A DNA stretch of 64,000 nt from Bradyrhizobium ottawaense (GTDB taxonomy: Bacteria; Pseudomonadota; Alphaproteobacteria; Rhizobiales; Xanthobacteraceae): positions 868,001-932,000 of the forward strand of contig NZ_LT629693.1 of NCBI RefSeq assembly GCF_900099825.1, given 5' to 3'. Positions 36,605 to 46,065 of the stretch are shown here, one piece after another. The position numbers and the translations under genes are program-made. The first letter of the stretch is position 1. Every line of letters starts with the position of its first letter. A model generated the notes under the pieces. It saw only the letters and a program-made list of their open reading frames with translations, was not told the origin of the DNA and did not search any database.

Positions 36605-38035
36605 CTATCTCTCTCGCAACACCTCCTGATTGTATCGCACCAGAGGCGAAATCAGGTAGCTGATGATCCGCCGCGAGCCGGTCTTGATCTCGACCGTCAC
36701 CGCCATCCCGGGCGAGAGTTGGACGGGCCGCCCCTCGACCTCCATCACGCTCCGCTCGAGGCTGACGCGCGCAGCATAGACGAGTTCCTGGCCCTTCGGT
36801 TCACTCGACGTACTTTCCGCACCGGCAGGTTGGTCCCTCGTCCGGTCCTCACGCCGGTCGCGCGTGATGGCATCGCGCGAAATGCCGAGTACGCGGCCAT
36901 TCAGCAGCCCATAGCGGGTAAAATTGAAGGTATCGATCTTGATCGCGGCGCGCTGTCCGGGGACGACGAAGCCGATATCGCGGTTCGACACCATCGCCTC
37001 GATCTCGAGATTGGAGTCGAGCGGTACCAAGGCTGCGAGCGTCTGGGCTGGGGTAACAATCCCTCCGATCGTATGCACCGCTAATTGTTGCACGACGCCG
37101 TCAACCGGCGCGATGAGAATCTGCTGCTTCGCCTTCTGTTCTCCCTTGATCACCTCTTGGGCGAGACCGGCGGCCCGTTGTTCGGCTTTCGCGAGATCAT
37201 CGTAGAGCGTGCGACGGTACTCCGCCTCGACCTTGAACTTGGCCTGAGCGAGCTCCGCCACCGCGGCCTCGGCCTCGCGCAACCGACTCTGCTGAACAAG
37301 GACGTCATGCTGCTGGCCGACAAGGTCCTGAAACTCGGTGAGATAGATGATCTTGGTGCCGATCGCCTTATCGTAGAGATATTTGCGTACGTCCACCCGC
37401 TCCTGCAGCAGCGGGATCGTGGCGTTTAATTTGGCGATCGTCGCCACAATTGTTTCGCGTTCCGCGTCCTTCTGCGCCAGTTGTCGGTCAATTGCCGCCA
37501 GCTTCGCGGCATGTTCCGCCTTCTGGCTCGCCAGGAACTGACGATGCATCTCGACCAGCCGCTCGCTCGCACCCGCTGGCGGCGTGAAGTCGGCGATCGG
37601 ATGGGCGTCCGCGGCAAGTGCCGCGCGTAAGCGCGCAATGTCGAGTTCGACGGCGATCAAATCGCTTTTCACATGGTCAAGTTCGGCGGCACTGATGGTT
37701 GGATCCAGTTCGATCAGCACGTCCCCCGCCTTTACCGTTGTGCCATCGCGAACATGAATCGCCCGCACTACTCCCGTTTCGGCCGGCTGGATCACCTTGG
37801 TCCGGCCATTCACAACGATCTTTCCGGGCGCGGTTGCTACGACGTCGACGATGCCGAGCGACGCCCAGACCAGCGCCGCGCAGAACAGCAGGATGACGGT
37901 CAAGCCGATGGCGCGGCCGATCGGTGACGGCGGCGTCTCGACCACCTCAAGCGCGGCCGGAAGAAAGGCCGTCTCGTATTCCCGCCGCTGCCGCTGGCGG
38001 CTCGGGAACTGGATGATTTTCCTGGCGGCCGTCAT
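36605..38035 (-). CDS. HlyD family type I secretion membrane fusion protein
   Basis: A 476-residue adaptor. One transmembrane segment is near 50-75 (GLTVILLFCAALVWASLGIVD). A lipoyl-like half (IHVRDGTTVKAGDVLIELDPT), a long coiled coil (about 140-330), then the second half (LIAPVDGVVQQLAVHTIGGIVTPAQTL) and the C-terminal segment SPGMAVTVEIKTG follow. This is the standard HlyD/LipC design. It spans the periplasm between the ABC exporter and an outer-membrane TolC. The ATG overlaps the upstream ABC stop by one base (TAATG). No TolC gene is in the window. Confidence 0.92.
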   Translation of the reverse strand: MTAARKIIQFPSRQRQRREYETAFLPAALEVVETPPSPIGRAIGLTVILLFCAALVWASLGIVDVVATAPGKIVVNGRTKVIQPAETGVVRAIHVRDGTTVKAGDVLIELDPTISAAELDHVKSDLIAVELDIARLRAALAADAHPIADFTPPAGASERLVEMHRQFLASQKAEHAAKLAAIDRQLAQKDAERETIVATIAKLNATIPLLQERVDVRKYLYDKAIGTKIIYLTEFQDLVGQQHDVLVQQSRLREAEAAVAELAQAKFKVEAEYRRTLYDDLAKAEQRAAGLAQEVIKGEQKAKQQILIAPVDGVVQQLAVHTIGGIVTPAQTLAALVPLDSNLEIEAMVSNRDIGFVVPGQRAAIKIDTFNFTRYGLLNGRVLGISRDAITRDRREDRTRDQPAGAESTSSEPKGQELVYAARVSLERSVMEVEGRPVQLSPGMAVTVEIKTGSRRIISYLISPLVRYNQEVLRER

Positions 38036-40146
38036 TAACCGTCCGCCTGCAGTAAATGGAGGCTCGCATACCGCCCGTTTGAACGGATCAACTCGTCGTG
38101 GGTGCCGTCTTCGACGACGCGTCCACGCTCGATCGTAAGGATGCGATCGGCCCGGCGCACCGCGGAAAGCCGATGGGCGATAACGAAAACGGTACGGCGT
38201 TCGCATATCCGGTTCATATTGTCCTGGATGATGCGTTCGCTCTCGTAATCAAGCGCGCTGGTGGCCTCATCGAAAATCAGAATGCGGGGATCAGTCACCA
38301 GCGCACGGGCGATGGCGATGCGTTGCCGCTGACCACCCGAGAGGCTGCACCCTCGCTCGCCGACGACCGTGTCGTAGCCCTCGGGAAGCTCAAGAATGAA
38401 CTCATGCGCGCCAGCCAGATTGGCGGCATCGATGATCCGCTGCATGGACATGGCGGGATCCGCGAGCGCTATATTCTCGGCGACGGATCGATTGAAAAGG
38501 ATGTCCTCCTGCAGAACAATGCCAACCTGTCGCCGTAGCCAGGCGGCATCGGTCAATGCGAGATCGACACCGTCGATGAGGACGCGCCCGGTCTCCGGCA
38601 CGTAGAGGCGCTCGAGAAGCTTCGCCAGCGTGCTCTTGCCAGATCCCGACGGGCCGACGACACCAACTATCTGCCCGGCCGGAACATGAAAACTGACGTC
38701 GTGCAGGATTTCCGGCCCATCGACGCGATAGCGAAACCCGACGTGGTCAAAGGTGACAGCCCCGCGGATCGGCGGGAGCACGGCGCGGCCGATGTCGATC
38801 GTGGGCTCCGGGCGAGTATTGAGGATGTCCCCGAGTCTCTCGATCGAGAGGCGGGCTTGATGAAAGTCCTGCCATATCTGGGCGATGCGCAAGACCGGCA
38901 TACTCACGCGATTGGCCAGCATGTTGAAGGCCACCAGTTCGCCGACAGTGAGGCTACCCTCGATCACCAGCTTTGCACCGAAAAAAAGCACGGCAACGGT
39001 AACCAGATGGTTCACCAGTTGCACGGCCTGGCTCGTGATATTACCGAGGCTGAGGACGCGGAAGCTTGCGGAAACGTAACCGGCGAGCTGCTCCTCCCAA
39101 CGCCGATTCATCTGCGGCTCAACCGCCATCGCTTTCAACGTCTGGATGCCGGTGATGCTCTCCACCAGGAACGCCTGATTCTCCGCCCCCCGACGAAACT
39201 TTTCATCCAGCCGTTCGCGGAATAGCGGGGTGGCGACCGCTGAAATGCCGATATAGAACGGGAATGCGCCAGCAACGACGAGCGTCAGAACGGGGGAGTA
39301 GACGAGCATCACCGCAAGGAAAACGACCGTAAACAGAAGATCGATCACGAAAGTCAGCGCTGAACTCGTCAGGAAGTTGCGTATATTCTCGAGCTCCTGG
39401 ACGCGGGCAACGGAATCGCCGACACGGCGGGTCTGAAAATAGGTTAGCGGCAGCGCCACCAGATGGCGATACAGGCGCGCGCCGAGCTCGACGTCGATGC
39501 GGTTGGTCGTGTGGGAAAAAAGGTAGGTGCGCAAGGTGCCAAGCGTTGCCTCGAACACTGCGATCACCACAAGACCGATGACGAGAACCTCAAGCGTGCT
39601 CAATCCGCGATGCACGAGAACCTTGTCGATAATGACCTGGAAGAACAGCGGGCTGACAAGCGCGAACAACTGAAGGAAGAAGGAAGCGATCAGCACCTCG
39701 CTCAACAGGTAACGATATTTCTGTACAGCGCCCAGGAACCAGGTGATGTCGAACCGCCGTGAAAGATCGGAGAGCGACGCGCGACGCGTCATCAGGACCA
39801 GACGACCGTCCCAGAGCGCCTCGAATTCAGCACGGGTCAGCTTGATCGGACGGAGCTCCGAGAGACGTTGCACCAGGACTACGTCGCCCTCCGCCTTGCC
39901 GAGCACGAGAAAGCCGCCATCGTTGAGGGCCGCGACCGCCGGCAAGGGCGTGCGCGCAAGACGTGCCCAGTTCGTGTTGATCGTGCGCGCTTTAAGTCCA
40001 AAATCCCTTGCGCATCGCAGCATCTCCGGGATGCCGACGCTCCGTGTGCCCAAACGGTGGCGGAGCTGCTCCTCCTCAGCCGCAACGCCATGCAGCCTAA
40101 GCAGCAAGACAAGGACGAAAAGCCCGGTTTCCTCTTGCGACATCAT
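38035..40146 (-). CDS. Type I secretion ABC transporter with C39-like domain
   Basis: A 703-residue HlyB-type exporter. Residues 1-130 look like a peptidase C39-like domain without the catalytic Cys, so it binds rather than cleaves its cargo. A six-segment membrane region follows (about 150-430). The ATPase has Walker A GPSGSGKST, Q-loop, signature LSGGQRQRIAIARAL, Walker B ILIFDEATSALD and the H-loop IAHRLS. It is downstream of the giant repeat protein by 97 bases and translationally coupled to HlyD, so the repeat protein is the obvious substrate. Confidence 0.93.
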   Translation of the reverse strand: MMSQEETGLFVLVLLLRLHGVAAEEEQLRHRLGTRSVGIPEMLRCARDFGLKARTINTNWARLARTPLPAVAALNDGGFLVLGKAEGDVVLVQRLSELRPIKLTRAEFEALWDGRLVLMTRRASLSDLSRRFDITWFLGAVQKYRYLLSEVLIASFFLQLFALVSPLFFQVIIDKVLVHRGLSTLEVLVIGLVVIAVFEATLGTLRTYLFSHTTNRIDVELGARLYRHLVALPLTYFQTRRVGDSVARVQELENIRNFLTSSALTFVIDLLFTVVFLAVMLVYSPVLTLVVAGAFPFYIGISAVATPLFRERLDEKFRRGAENQAFLVESITGIQTLKAMAVEPQMNRRWEEQLAGYVSASFRVLSLGNITSQAVQLVNHLVTVAVLFFGAKLVIEGSLTVGELVAFNMLANRVSMPVLRIAQIWQDFHQARLSIERLGDILNTRPEPTIDIGRAVLPPIRGAVTFDHVGFRYRVDGPEILHDVSFHVPAGQIVGVVGPSGSGKSTLAKLLERLYVPETGRVLIDGVDLALTDAAWLRRQVGIVLQEDILFNRSVAENIALADPAMSMQRIIDAANLAGAHEFILELPEGYDTVVGERGCSLSGGQRQRIAIARALVTDPRILIFDEATSALDYESERIIQDNMNRICERRTVFVIAHRLSAVRRADRILTIERGRVVEDGTHDELIRSNGRYASLHLLQADG

Positions 40147-40243
40147 CTGCTGGTTTCCCTGGGCGCGAACAGGCCCGAGATCGCCGATCTATCCGTCCCG
40201 CCTAATGGCATCGTCTGTCCACGCATCGTTCGGTCATCACAGG

Positions 40244-43200
40244 TCAGCCAGGCGGTTTGGTCAGGAACGCGTTGACGCCACCGAGCCCCGTTTGCTGCGA
40301 ACTCACCAAGGCGGTCAGGCTAGTGCCGGCTGCGCCCTGGCTGGAGCTGGCCGCCATATACTGATCGAGCAGCGCTGCGAACGTCGAGTACGACGACGGA
40401 GCCAAGGCTGGAGCCACATTGACCGGAAGGATCGATGCAGCCGACGGTGATGTGATCGGAGGATCGGTGACAACGATCGTTTGCGGCGTCGAGGTAACCG
40501 CGCCACCCGGTGTCGAATCGCTTGCCGTAAGGGTGACGTTGTTTACCGGCTGGCCTGAACCTGTATATGACGAACTCAGTGTCAGGCCACTGTTGACCTC
40601 GGCTGCGCTCAAGGTAACCGAAGTGCCGCTGAAGATGGTTTGATCAAGACTGTCGGTGATCGTCTCGTAACTGGCCAACCCGCCTACCGTCACTGACACC
40701 ACGTTGTTGGCATCTCCCGGCGAGACCTGGACGCCCAGCGAGATGGAGCCTCCCGCAGCAACGGTCAGCGCCGCACTGCCGATCGTAAGCGTCGGTGCCG
40801 GCGGCGCAGACTGGGGATCGGTTATCAAGACGCCGCCTGCTCCGTCACTGGCGGCCGCGAAGCCCGCACCGCCGAGGCTGGAGGTCTGGAAGTCCAGACT
40901 GGCCGCCTGGTTGGCGCCGTTCGATACCTGCAGCACACCCGTCGACGCGTTGTAGCTGAGCGTCACACCGGCCGAGGAGAAATTCTTGAGATCTATCGTG
41001 TCCCCAGGGGCGAAGGCTTGCAGCTGCGGTCCCGCATAGGATGTGGTACCGACATTGGTGCCGAACAATGCGGCGTTGTCGATAATAAGCTCGCTGCTGC
41101 CGCCCTGGAAACTGATTTGCGTAGCCGTTCCGGAAGCCGCGGCAACTTCAAGCGTGGCACCGCCGCCGAGTTGGAAGAGGCCGGTGCTGTTTGGATCAAC
41201 AGCTGTTGACACATCGAGTGAGCCGGCGATGCTCACCGTGCCGTTGTCCAGGACGGTCGGGGCAATATTGGAACCATTGAGCGTCCAGGTCGCGCCTGCA
41301 TCGACGGCAAGGTTCTGGAAGTTGTTGAACGAGCCAGTGCCCACTCCGCCGATCGAGCCTGTGCCGCTGGCGAGCTCCAGCGTGCTCGTGCCGCTGCCGC
41401 CGGTGACCCCGCCGATGAACACGGCGCCGGGGTCGACCACGAGCCGATTGGTCGCACTGCCCGAGAAGTCGATGGCGTAGCTCGCGCCGGAAATCGTGCC
41501 GGCGTTTGTCACCGTGCCGTTACCGCCGGAGAGGAAGATGCCGAAGGCGCTGCCCGCGATGGTCGCACCGGCGAGGTTCGTGATACTGCCGCCGCCCTCG
41601 ATATCGGCAGCAGCGCCGGCTGTCGCAACGATACTTCCGGCATTGCTGAGCGTCGTAGCACCTCCCCGCGCGAAGACACCTGCGGACTGACCCGAGATCG
41701 AGCCGAAGTTGGCGATACTGCCGCCAGCCACGAGACCGACACCGTGAGCGCCGGAGATGCTGCCGCTGTTGCTCAGCGTTGCGAGAACTCCGGTGGTGAA
41801 GACACCGAACGCGCCGCCCGAGATCGATCCGCCCGAATTGTTCGTAATGCTGCCGCCACCCGCAAGCGCGACGCCCGCACCACCGCCAGTCGTCGCATTG
41901 ATGCTGCCGCTATTGGTGACCGCCCCTGATCCTCCCGCGGTGACATAAACGCCACTGCTGGCGCCCGTGATCGATGCGCCCGCGCTGTTGGTGACGCTGC
42001 CACCGCTCAAGAGTTCGACGCCAGCGCTATTTGCACCCGCAATGCTGCCCTGGTTCGTGACGGTGCCGCTGGCTCCGGCAAGGAAAACGCCGAAAGAGCT
42101 GCCCGAAATCAACCCGGTCGAATTGTTCGTGATGCTGCCGCCGCCCTCGATATCGGCGGCAGCCCCGGCCGTCGCACCGATGCTGCCGGAGTTGCTGATC
42201 GTCGCGGCGCCTCCCCGCGCAAAGACGCCGGCGGACTGGCCCGAGATCGCGCCGACGTTGGCGATGCTGCCGCCGGCCACCAGACCGACACCGTGAGCGC
42301 CCGAGATGCTGCCGCTGTTGCTCAGCGTTGCGAGAACTCCGGTGGTGAAGACGCCGAACGCACCGCCCGTGATCGATCCGCCCGAATTGTTCGTGATGTT
42401 GCCGCCACCCGCAAGATCGACACCCGCACCACCGGCATTCGCCGCATTGATGCTGCCGCTATTGATGATGGTGCCTGATCCTCCCGCTGTGACATAGACG
42501 CCACTGCTGGGGCCCTTGATCGAGGCGCCAGCGTTGTTGGTGACGCTGCCACCTTTCAAGAGTTCGACGCCAGCGCTATTTGCACTCGTGATGCTGCCCT
42601 GGTTCGTGACGCTGCCGCTGGCTCCGGTAACGAAGACCCCGAACGAGCTGCCCGAAATTGACCCGGTCGAATTGTTCGTGATGCTGCCGCCGGCCTCAAT
42701 ATCGGCGCCGGCGCCGGCCGTCGCGCTGATGCTGCCGGCATTGCTGAGCGTCGCAGCAGCTCCCTGCGAAAACACGCCAGCCGACTGGCCCGAGATCGAA
42801 CCGGAGGTAGCGTTCGTGACGCTGCCGCCGGCCCCGAGACCGACACCGTGAGCGCCCGAGATGCTGCCGCTGTTGTTCAGCGTTGCGAGAACTCCGGTGG
42901 TGAAGACACCGAACGCGGCGCCCGAGATCGATCCGCCCTTGTTGTTCGTGATGCTGCCGCCACCCGCAAGAGCGACGCCCGCGCCACCGGCATTCGCCGC
43001 ACTGATGGTACCGCTGTTGGTGACAGTCCCTGATCCTCCCGCCGTGACATAGACACCAGCGCTGCCGCCCTTGATCGATGCGCCCGCGTTGTTGGTGACG
43101 CTGCCACCTTTCACGAGCTCGACGGCGCCGTATTTCGCACTCGCGATTTGGCCAGTGTTCGTGACGATGCCGCCGGCACCGGTAACGAAGACCCCGAACG

Positions 43201-44371
43201 AGTTGCCCGAAACTGACCCGGTCGAATTGTTCGTGACCTTGCCGCCATCGGCGAGATCAATGCCGGCGCTGCCTGTCCCGCTCGCGCTGATGCTGCCGCT
43301 GTTGGTGACGGTGCCCGCCGCCCGGTACTTGACATAGACGCCGCCATTGAGACCCGAAATGGAAGCGCCGGCGGCGTTCGTGACGATGCCGCCAAGCCCG
43401 AGAACGGCGCCGTCATAGGTAGCACCCGAAATGCTGCCTTGGTTCACAAGCGTGGTGAAGCCGCCCTCCAGGAAGGCTCCGAACTTGTGGCCCGTGATGG
43501 TCCCGGTTGAGGTGTTCGTGGCGCTGCCGCCGTTCTCCAGATAGATGCCGGTGCCTTGGGTCCCTGTCCCGGTAATAAAGCCAGCGTTCGTGAGAGTCCC
43601 GGGATTGCTCTCGAAGAAGACGCCGGCGCCCAGTGCCGAAATGGACCCGGACGCAGCGTTCGAAAGACTGCCGCCGCCAGCAATCAGCACCCCATGATGG
43701 GTAAGTCCTGCGATGCTGCCCGCATTCGTGACCGTGCCGGCGCCGCCGGTGATGAAAATGCCGGCCCCACCAGCGCCTGAAATGGAAGCGCCTGAGGCGT
43801 TCGTCACGCTACCGCCTTTGAAGAGAGCGACGCCGTCGTCGACCGTCGCGGTGATCTTGCCGAAGTTCGCGATCGTCCCGATGGCGCCTTGGACGATGGC
43901 GCCATCCTCGCCACCCGTAATCGAACTGGTGTTGGTCACCAGGCCTCCGGCTCCCAAGCCGACGCCATAGGCCACGCCGGAGATCGTGCTGCGGTTCGTC
44001 ACTGTACCCGTAGCGCCCGTGATGTAGACGCCCGCGCCAAAACCTAATCCGGCCCCGAGTGCGCCGAGACCCGAGATCGACCCACCGACGTTATTCGTCA
44101 CGCTGCCGCCCGCGCGGAGCACGAGGGCATCATTGCCCGAAATCGAGCCGGTGTTGCCGACGATGCCGCGGCTGGCCAGCGACACGCCATTGCCGCTGGA
44201 AGCGGAGACCACGCCCGCATTCGAAATCGTCCAGGTGGTGCCGGCTCCCCCGTCGATGCCATCGGCAGAACCCGTCGAGGTCACCGTGCCTGTACTGGTG
44301 ACGTAAAGAGGATTGTCCAACAATCCCAGAACTACCGGACCGGTCGTGCTGCTGCTGATCGTACGTGACAT
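40244..44371 (-). CDS. Giant beta-repeat surface protein, probable type I secretion cargo
   Basis: A 1375-residue, Gly/Ser/Ala/Thr/Asn-rich protein with no signal peptide. Most of residues 40-950 is made of degenerate strand repeats of the form VTNxGSISG...GVxLxxGGSxTN, like the passenger domains of autotransporters, but no autotransporter barrel follows. After the repeats comes a segment with FAPGDTIDLKNFSSAG (about 1110), then an Ig-like stretch and a C-terminal region ending NAFLTKPPG. There are no classical RTX nonapeptides. AAGGAGAG precedes the ATG. The gene directly upstream of a HlyB/HlyD pair makes it the likely cargo, a surface adhesin or matrix protein. Confidence 0.85.
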   Translation of the reverse strand: MSRTISSSTTGPVVLGLLDNPLYVTSTGTVTSTGSADGIDGGAGTTWTISNAGVVSASSGNGVSLASRGIVGNTGSISGNDALVLRAGGSVTNNVGGSISGLGALGAGLGFGAGVYITGATGTVTNRSTISGVAYGVGLGAGGLVTNTSSITGGEDGAIVQGAIGTIANFGKITATVDDGVALFKGGSVTNASGASISGAGGAGIFITGGAGTVTNAGSIAGLTHHGVLIAGGGSLSNAASGSISALGAGVFFESNPGTLTNAGFITGTGTQGTGIYLENGGSATNTSTGTITGHKFGAFLEGGFTTLVNQGSISGATYDGAVLGLGGIVTNAAGASISGLNGGVYVKYRAAGTVTNSGSISASGTGSAGIDLADGGKVTNNSTGSVSGNSFGVFVTGAGGIVTNTGQIASAKYGAVELVKGGSVTNNAGASIKGGSAGVYVTAGGSGTVTNSGTISAANAGGAGVALAGGGSITNNKGGSISGAAFGVFTTGVLATLNNSGSISGAHGVGLGAGGSVTNATSGSISGQSAGVFSQGAAATLSNAGSISATAGAGADIEAGGSITNNSTGSISGSSFGVFVTGASGSVTNQGSITSANSAGVELLKGGSVTNNAGASIKGPSSGVYVTAGGSGTIINSGSINAANAGGAGVDLAGGGNITNNSGGSITGGAFGVFTTGVLATLSNSGSISGAHGVGLVAGGSIANVGAISGQSAGVFARGGAATISNSGSIGATAGAAADIEGGGSITNNSTGLISGSSFGVFLAGASGTVTNQGSIAGANSAGVELLSGGSVTNSAGASITGASSGVYVTAGGSGAVTNSGSINATTGGGAGVALAGGGSITNNSGGSISGGAFGVFTTGVLATLSNSGSISGAHGVGLVAGGSIANFGSISGQSAGVFARGGATTLSNAGSIVATAGAAADIEGGGSITNLAGATIAGSAFGIFLSGGNGTVTNAGTISGASYAIDFSGSATNRLVVDPGAVFIGGVTGGSGTSTLELASGTGSIGGVGTGSFNNFQNLAVDAGATWTLNGSNIAPTVLDNGTVSIAGSLDVSTAVDPNSTGLFQLGGGATLEVAAASGTATQISFQGGSSELIIDNAALFGTNVGTTSYAGPQLQAFAPGDTIDLKNFSSAGVTLSYNASTGVLQVSNGANQAASLDFQTSSLGGAGFAAASDGAGGVLITDPQSAPPAPTLTIGSAALTVAAGGSISLGVQVSPGDANNVVSVTVGGLASYETITDSLDQTIFSGTSVTLSAAEVNSGLTLSSSYTGSGQPVNNVTLTASDSTPGGAVTSTPQTIVVTDPPITSPSAASILPVNVAPALAPSSYSTFAALLDQYMAASSSQGAAGTSLTALVSSQQTGLGGVNAFLTKPPG
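41600..43240 (-). repeat. Three long in-frame tandem units in the repeat protein
   Basis: Within the gene, units of about 183-185 codons recur three times. The same stretch starting ATGCTGCCGC (plus-strand reading) is found at 41757, 42306 and 42861, spacings 549 and 555 bases. They cover about residues 380-925. DNA similarity is high, which suggests recent duplication. Confidence 0.85.
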
Positions 44372-45027
44372 CGATCTCTCCTTGATCGCCAGAGAGCAAA
44401 TGCATAAGCCAACCGCCGCTCTCCGTGCCTGGCTAAGGGCCTAAGGGCGCGCGAGCGCGGTAATGCCGCGAGGCAAAAATGATGAAGTTGACGCCGCCGG
44501 AACTTGACACGATCGCACCGTCGCCGGGAGATCAGTAAATTTGTCCAAGATGTCGGAGAACGGCGCCTTAATCTGAGAAGTGAAAGTCATCGTAACACCT
44601 CGATGCCCCTACGTTACTGGCCAGCGGAAGATTTCTCTACCGCGCGATAGCGCTCTTGTCCTTTGTTGAGGATCGAGCCTTGGGCCGGATTCTCAGACAG
44701 GCCGTCCGATGAGAATACGATAGCACGTCGTCGAGCGAGTGAGACAGGATCAGCCGGACAATACGCGACACCGCCAAGGCAATTTGGAAGTACCCCTTCA
44801 GCTTGTGCATCTTTTAACAACCAGACCTATCTCGAGCATGAGGTGAGGCCGCGGGTTGGATCAGGCGCGGCTGAGGATGCACTTTATGTTGCCAGCCGGG
44901 CACGATCTGTTCGCCAGCTCCAGGGCCAGAGTTCATCAATGCATTTGGCGGGGTGATTTTGTCGGCGCGCCAGAGCGTTGGGGAGCCAGGCCGCCCTTGG
45001 CCGCCCCTTGCTTCAGCACACCCAGCT
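44372..45027. other. Intergenic region upstream of the repeat protein
   Basis: About 650 bases without a supported gene; it must contain the repeat-protein promoter. A 49-codon minus-strand frame at 44441-44590 (MTFTSQIKAPFSDILDKF...) has a weak ribosome site and no recognisable motif. A 68-codon minus-strand frame at 44614-44820 is equally uncharacterised. Either could be a small protein, but neither is supported. Confidence 0.4.
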
Positions 45028-45945
45028 TCACCTTGGCCGCCCGTTTGCATAATTGTGAACCAAGAGGACCTCCTGCAGGGCCGATGCGCTTTCAAGCGCG
45101 ACGTCCGCACGTTGCGAGCCCCAACTATAGACGGCGTCAAATGCTGGCGCGTCGACGTATCTCCGCCAACGGTCGAGGATCTGACGCATCTGATCGGCCG
45201 TCGGCAGCAGATACTGACCGCCGAAATCGTCTACCCAGTCGCCGCCGCCAAAGGCTTGATAGAACGGAACCATGCTGCTGCGCGGGATGCCCCAAGACGT
45301 TGCCGCGGCAATGTAACGGTCTATCATGTCGAAATCACAGCCATGCAATTCCGTCCGGCATGGGTAGGGGTCAAGCCCGAACAGATCGACGTGCGAGTTA
45401 GCGGGATTGTAAGTATTTTTGAACGAAGGCGTCTTAGACGAAGACAGGTTCATCAGGACGATAAACGTCATCGCTCCGGGCACATGGCTGTGCACCCAGT
45501 CCGACTCCGCCTTCAGGTTGTCCGGCCTGCAGGGAGCGGACAGTCTGCCAGACTCGAGTATTTCCCTTGGATCTGGGTCGTCCATGAGAAAGAACCCAAA
45601 CACTTTTGAGTTGCCGATATATGGCTGGACGGCTCTACGAAAATTCTCATCAGCCCCGTTGCATTGACCGATCCACACAAGCCCTTTCACGTCGGCGCCC
45701 AAAGAGTCGAGCTGGCTCACGCTGCTGACGTCCGCCAAGGTGAATCCTATTTTGCCCGGCAGGTACTGCCCATTCCTGTCGAAATTGCCATTTGGGGCAT
45801 AGTGGAGCGGCTTGTCCGGTGACCCTCGGTTGCCGTAAGCCAGGGTAAATGCTGGCCAAGCCAGCACACTCAAAGCCAAAGCCGCTATCGGCAAATAACG
45901 GAACGAAGCGGTGGTCGGTGCCTTCATCTGCATGGTACTTGACAT
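45028..45945 (-). CDS. Secreted protein of unknown function, possibly glycosidase-like
   Basis: A 305-residue protein with a signal peptide (hydrophobic PIAALALSVLAWPAFTLA, cleavage after about residue 36). The mature part alternates strands and helices: KGLVWIGQCNGADENF, VFGFFLMDDPDP, VDLFGLDPYPC and YQAFGGGDWVDDF. This looks like a (beta/alpha)8 barrel and acidic residues at strand ends would fit a glycoside hydrolase, but I cannot assign a family. It is the last gene of the minus-strand polysaccharide run, so trimming of the exported polymer is a reasonable guess. Confidence 0.65.
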   Translation of the reverse strand: MSSTMQMKAPTTASFRYLPIAALALSVLAWPAFTLAYGNRGSPDKPLHYAPNGNFDRNGQYLPGKIGFTLADVSSVSQLDSLGADVKGLVWIGQCNGADENFRRAVQPYIGNSKVFGFFLMDDPDPREILESGRLSAPCRPDNLKAESDWVHSHVPGAMTFIVLMNLSSSKTPSFKNTYNPANSHVDLFGLDPYPCRTELHGCDFDMIDRYIAAATSWGIPRSSMVPFYQAFGGGDWVDDFGGQYLLPTADQMRQILDRWRRYVDAPAFDAVYSWGSQRADVALESASALQEVLLVHNYANGRPR

Positions 45946-46065
45946 CTGTTTGCGACGTTAATGACGGCCGTTGCGGGCATCGTCGGGTCGGCCCAGGTCC
46001 GGTCGGGCAGGTGCTGCGTCGCGCATGACGCATCGCCGCCCAGCGAAATCTCATCACGACCTGCC

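Noticed and set aside
40244..44371. Regularly spaced repeats resembling a CRISPR or satellite array
   Set aside because: The repeats keep one long reading frame with a start, ribosome site and protein-level pattern, so they are coding repeats.
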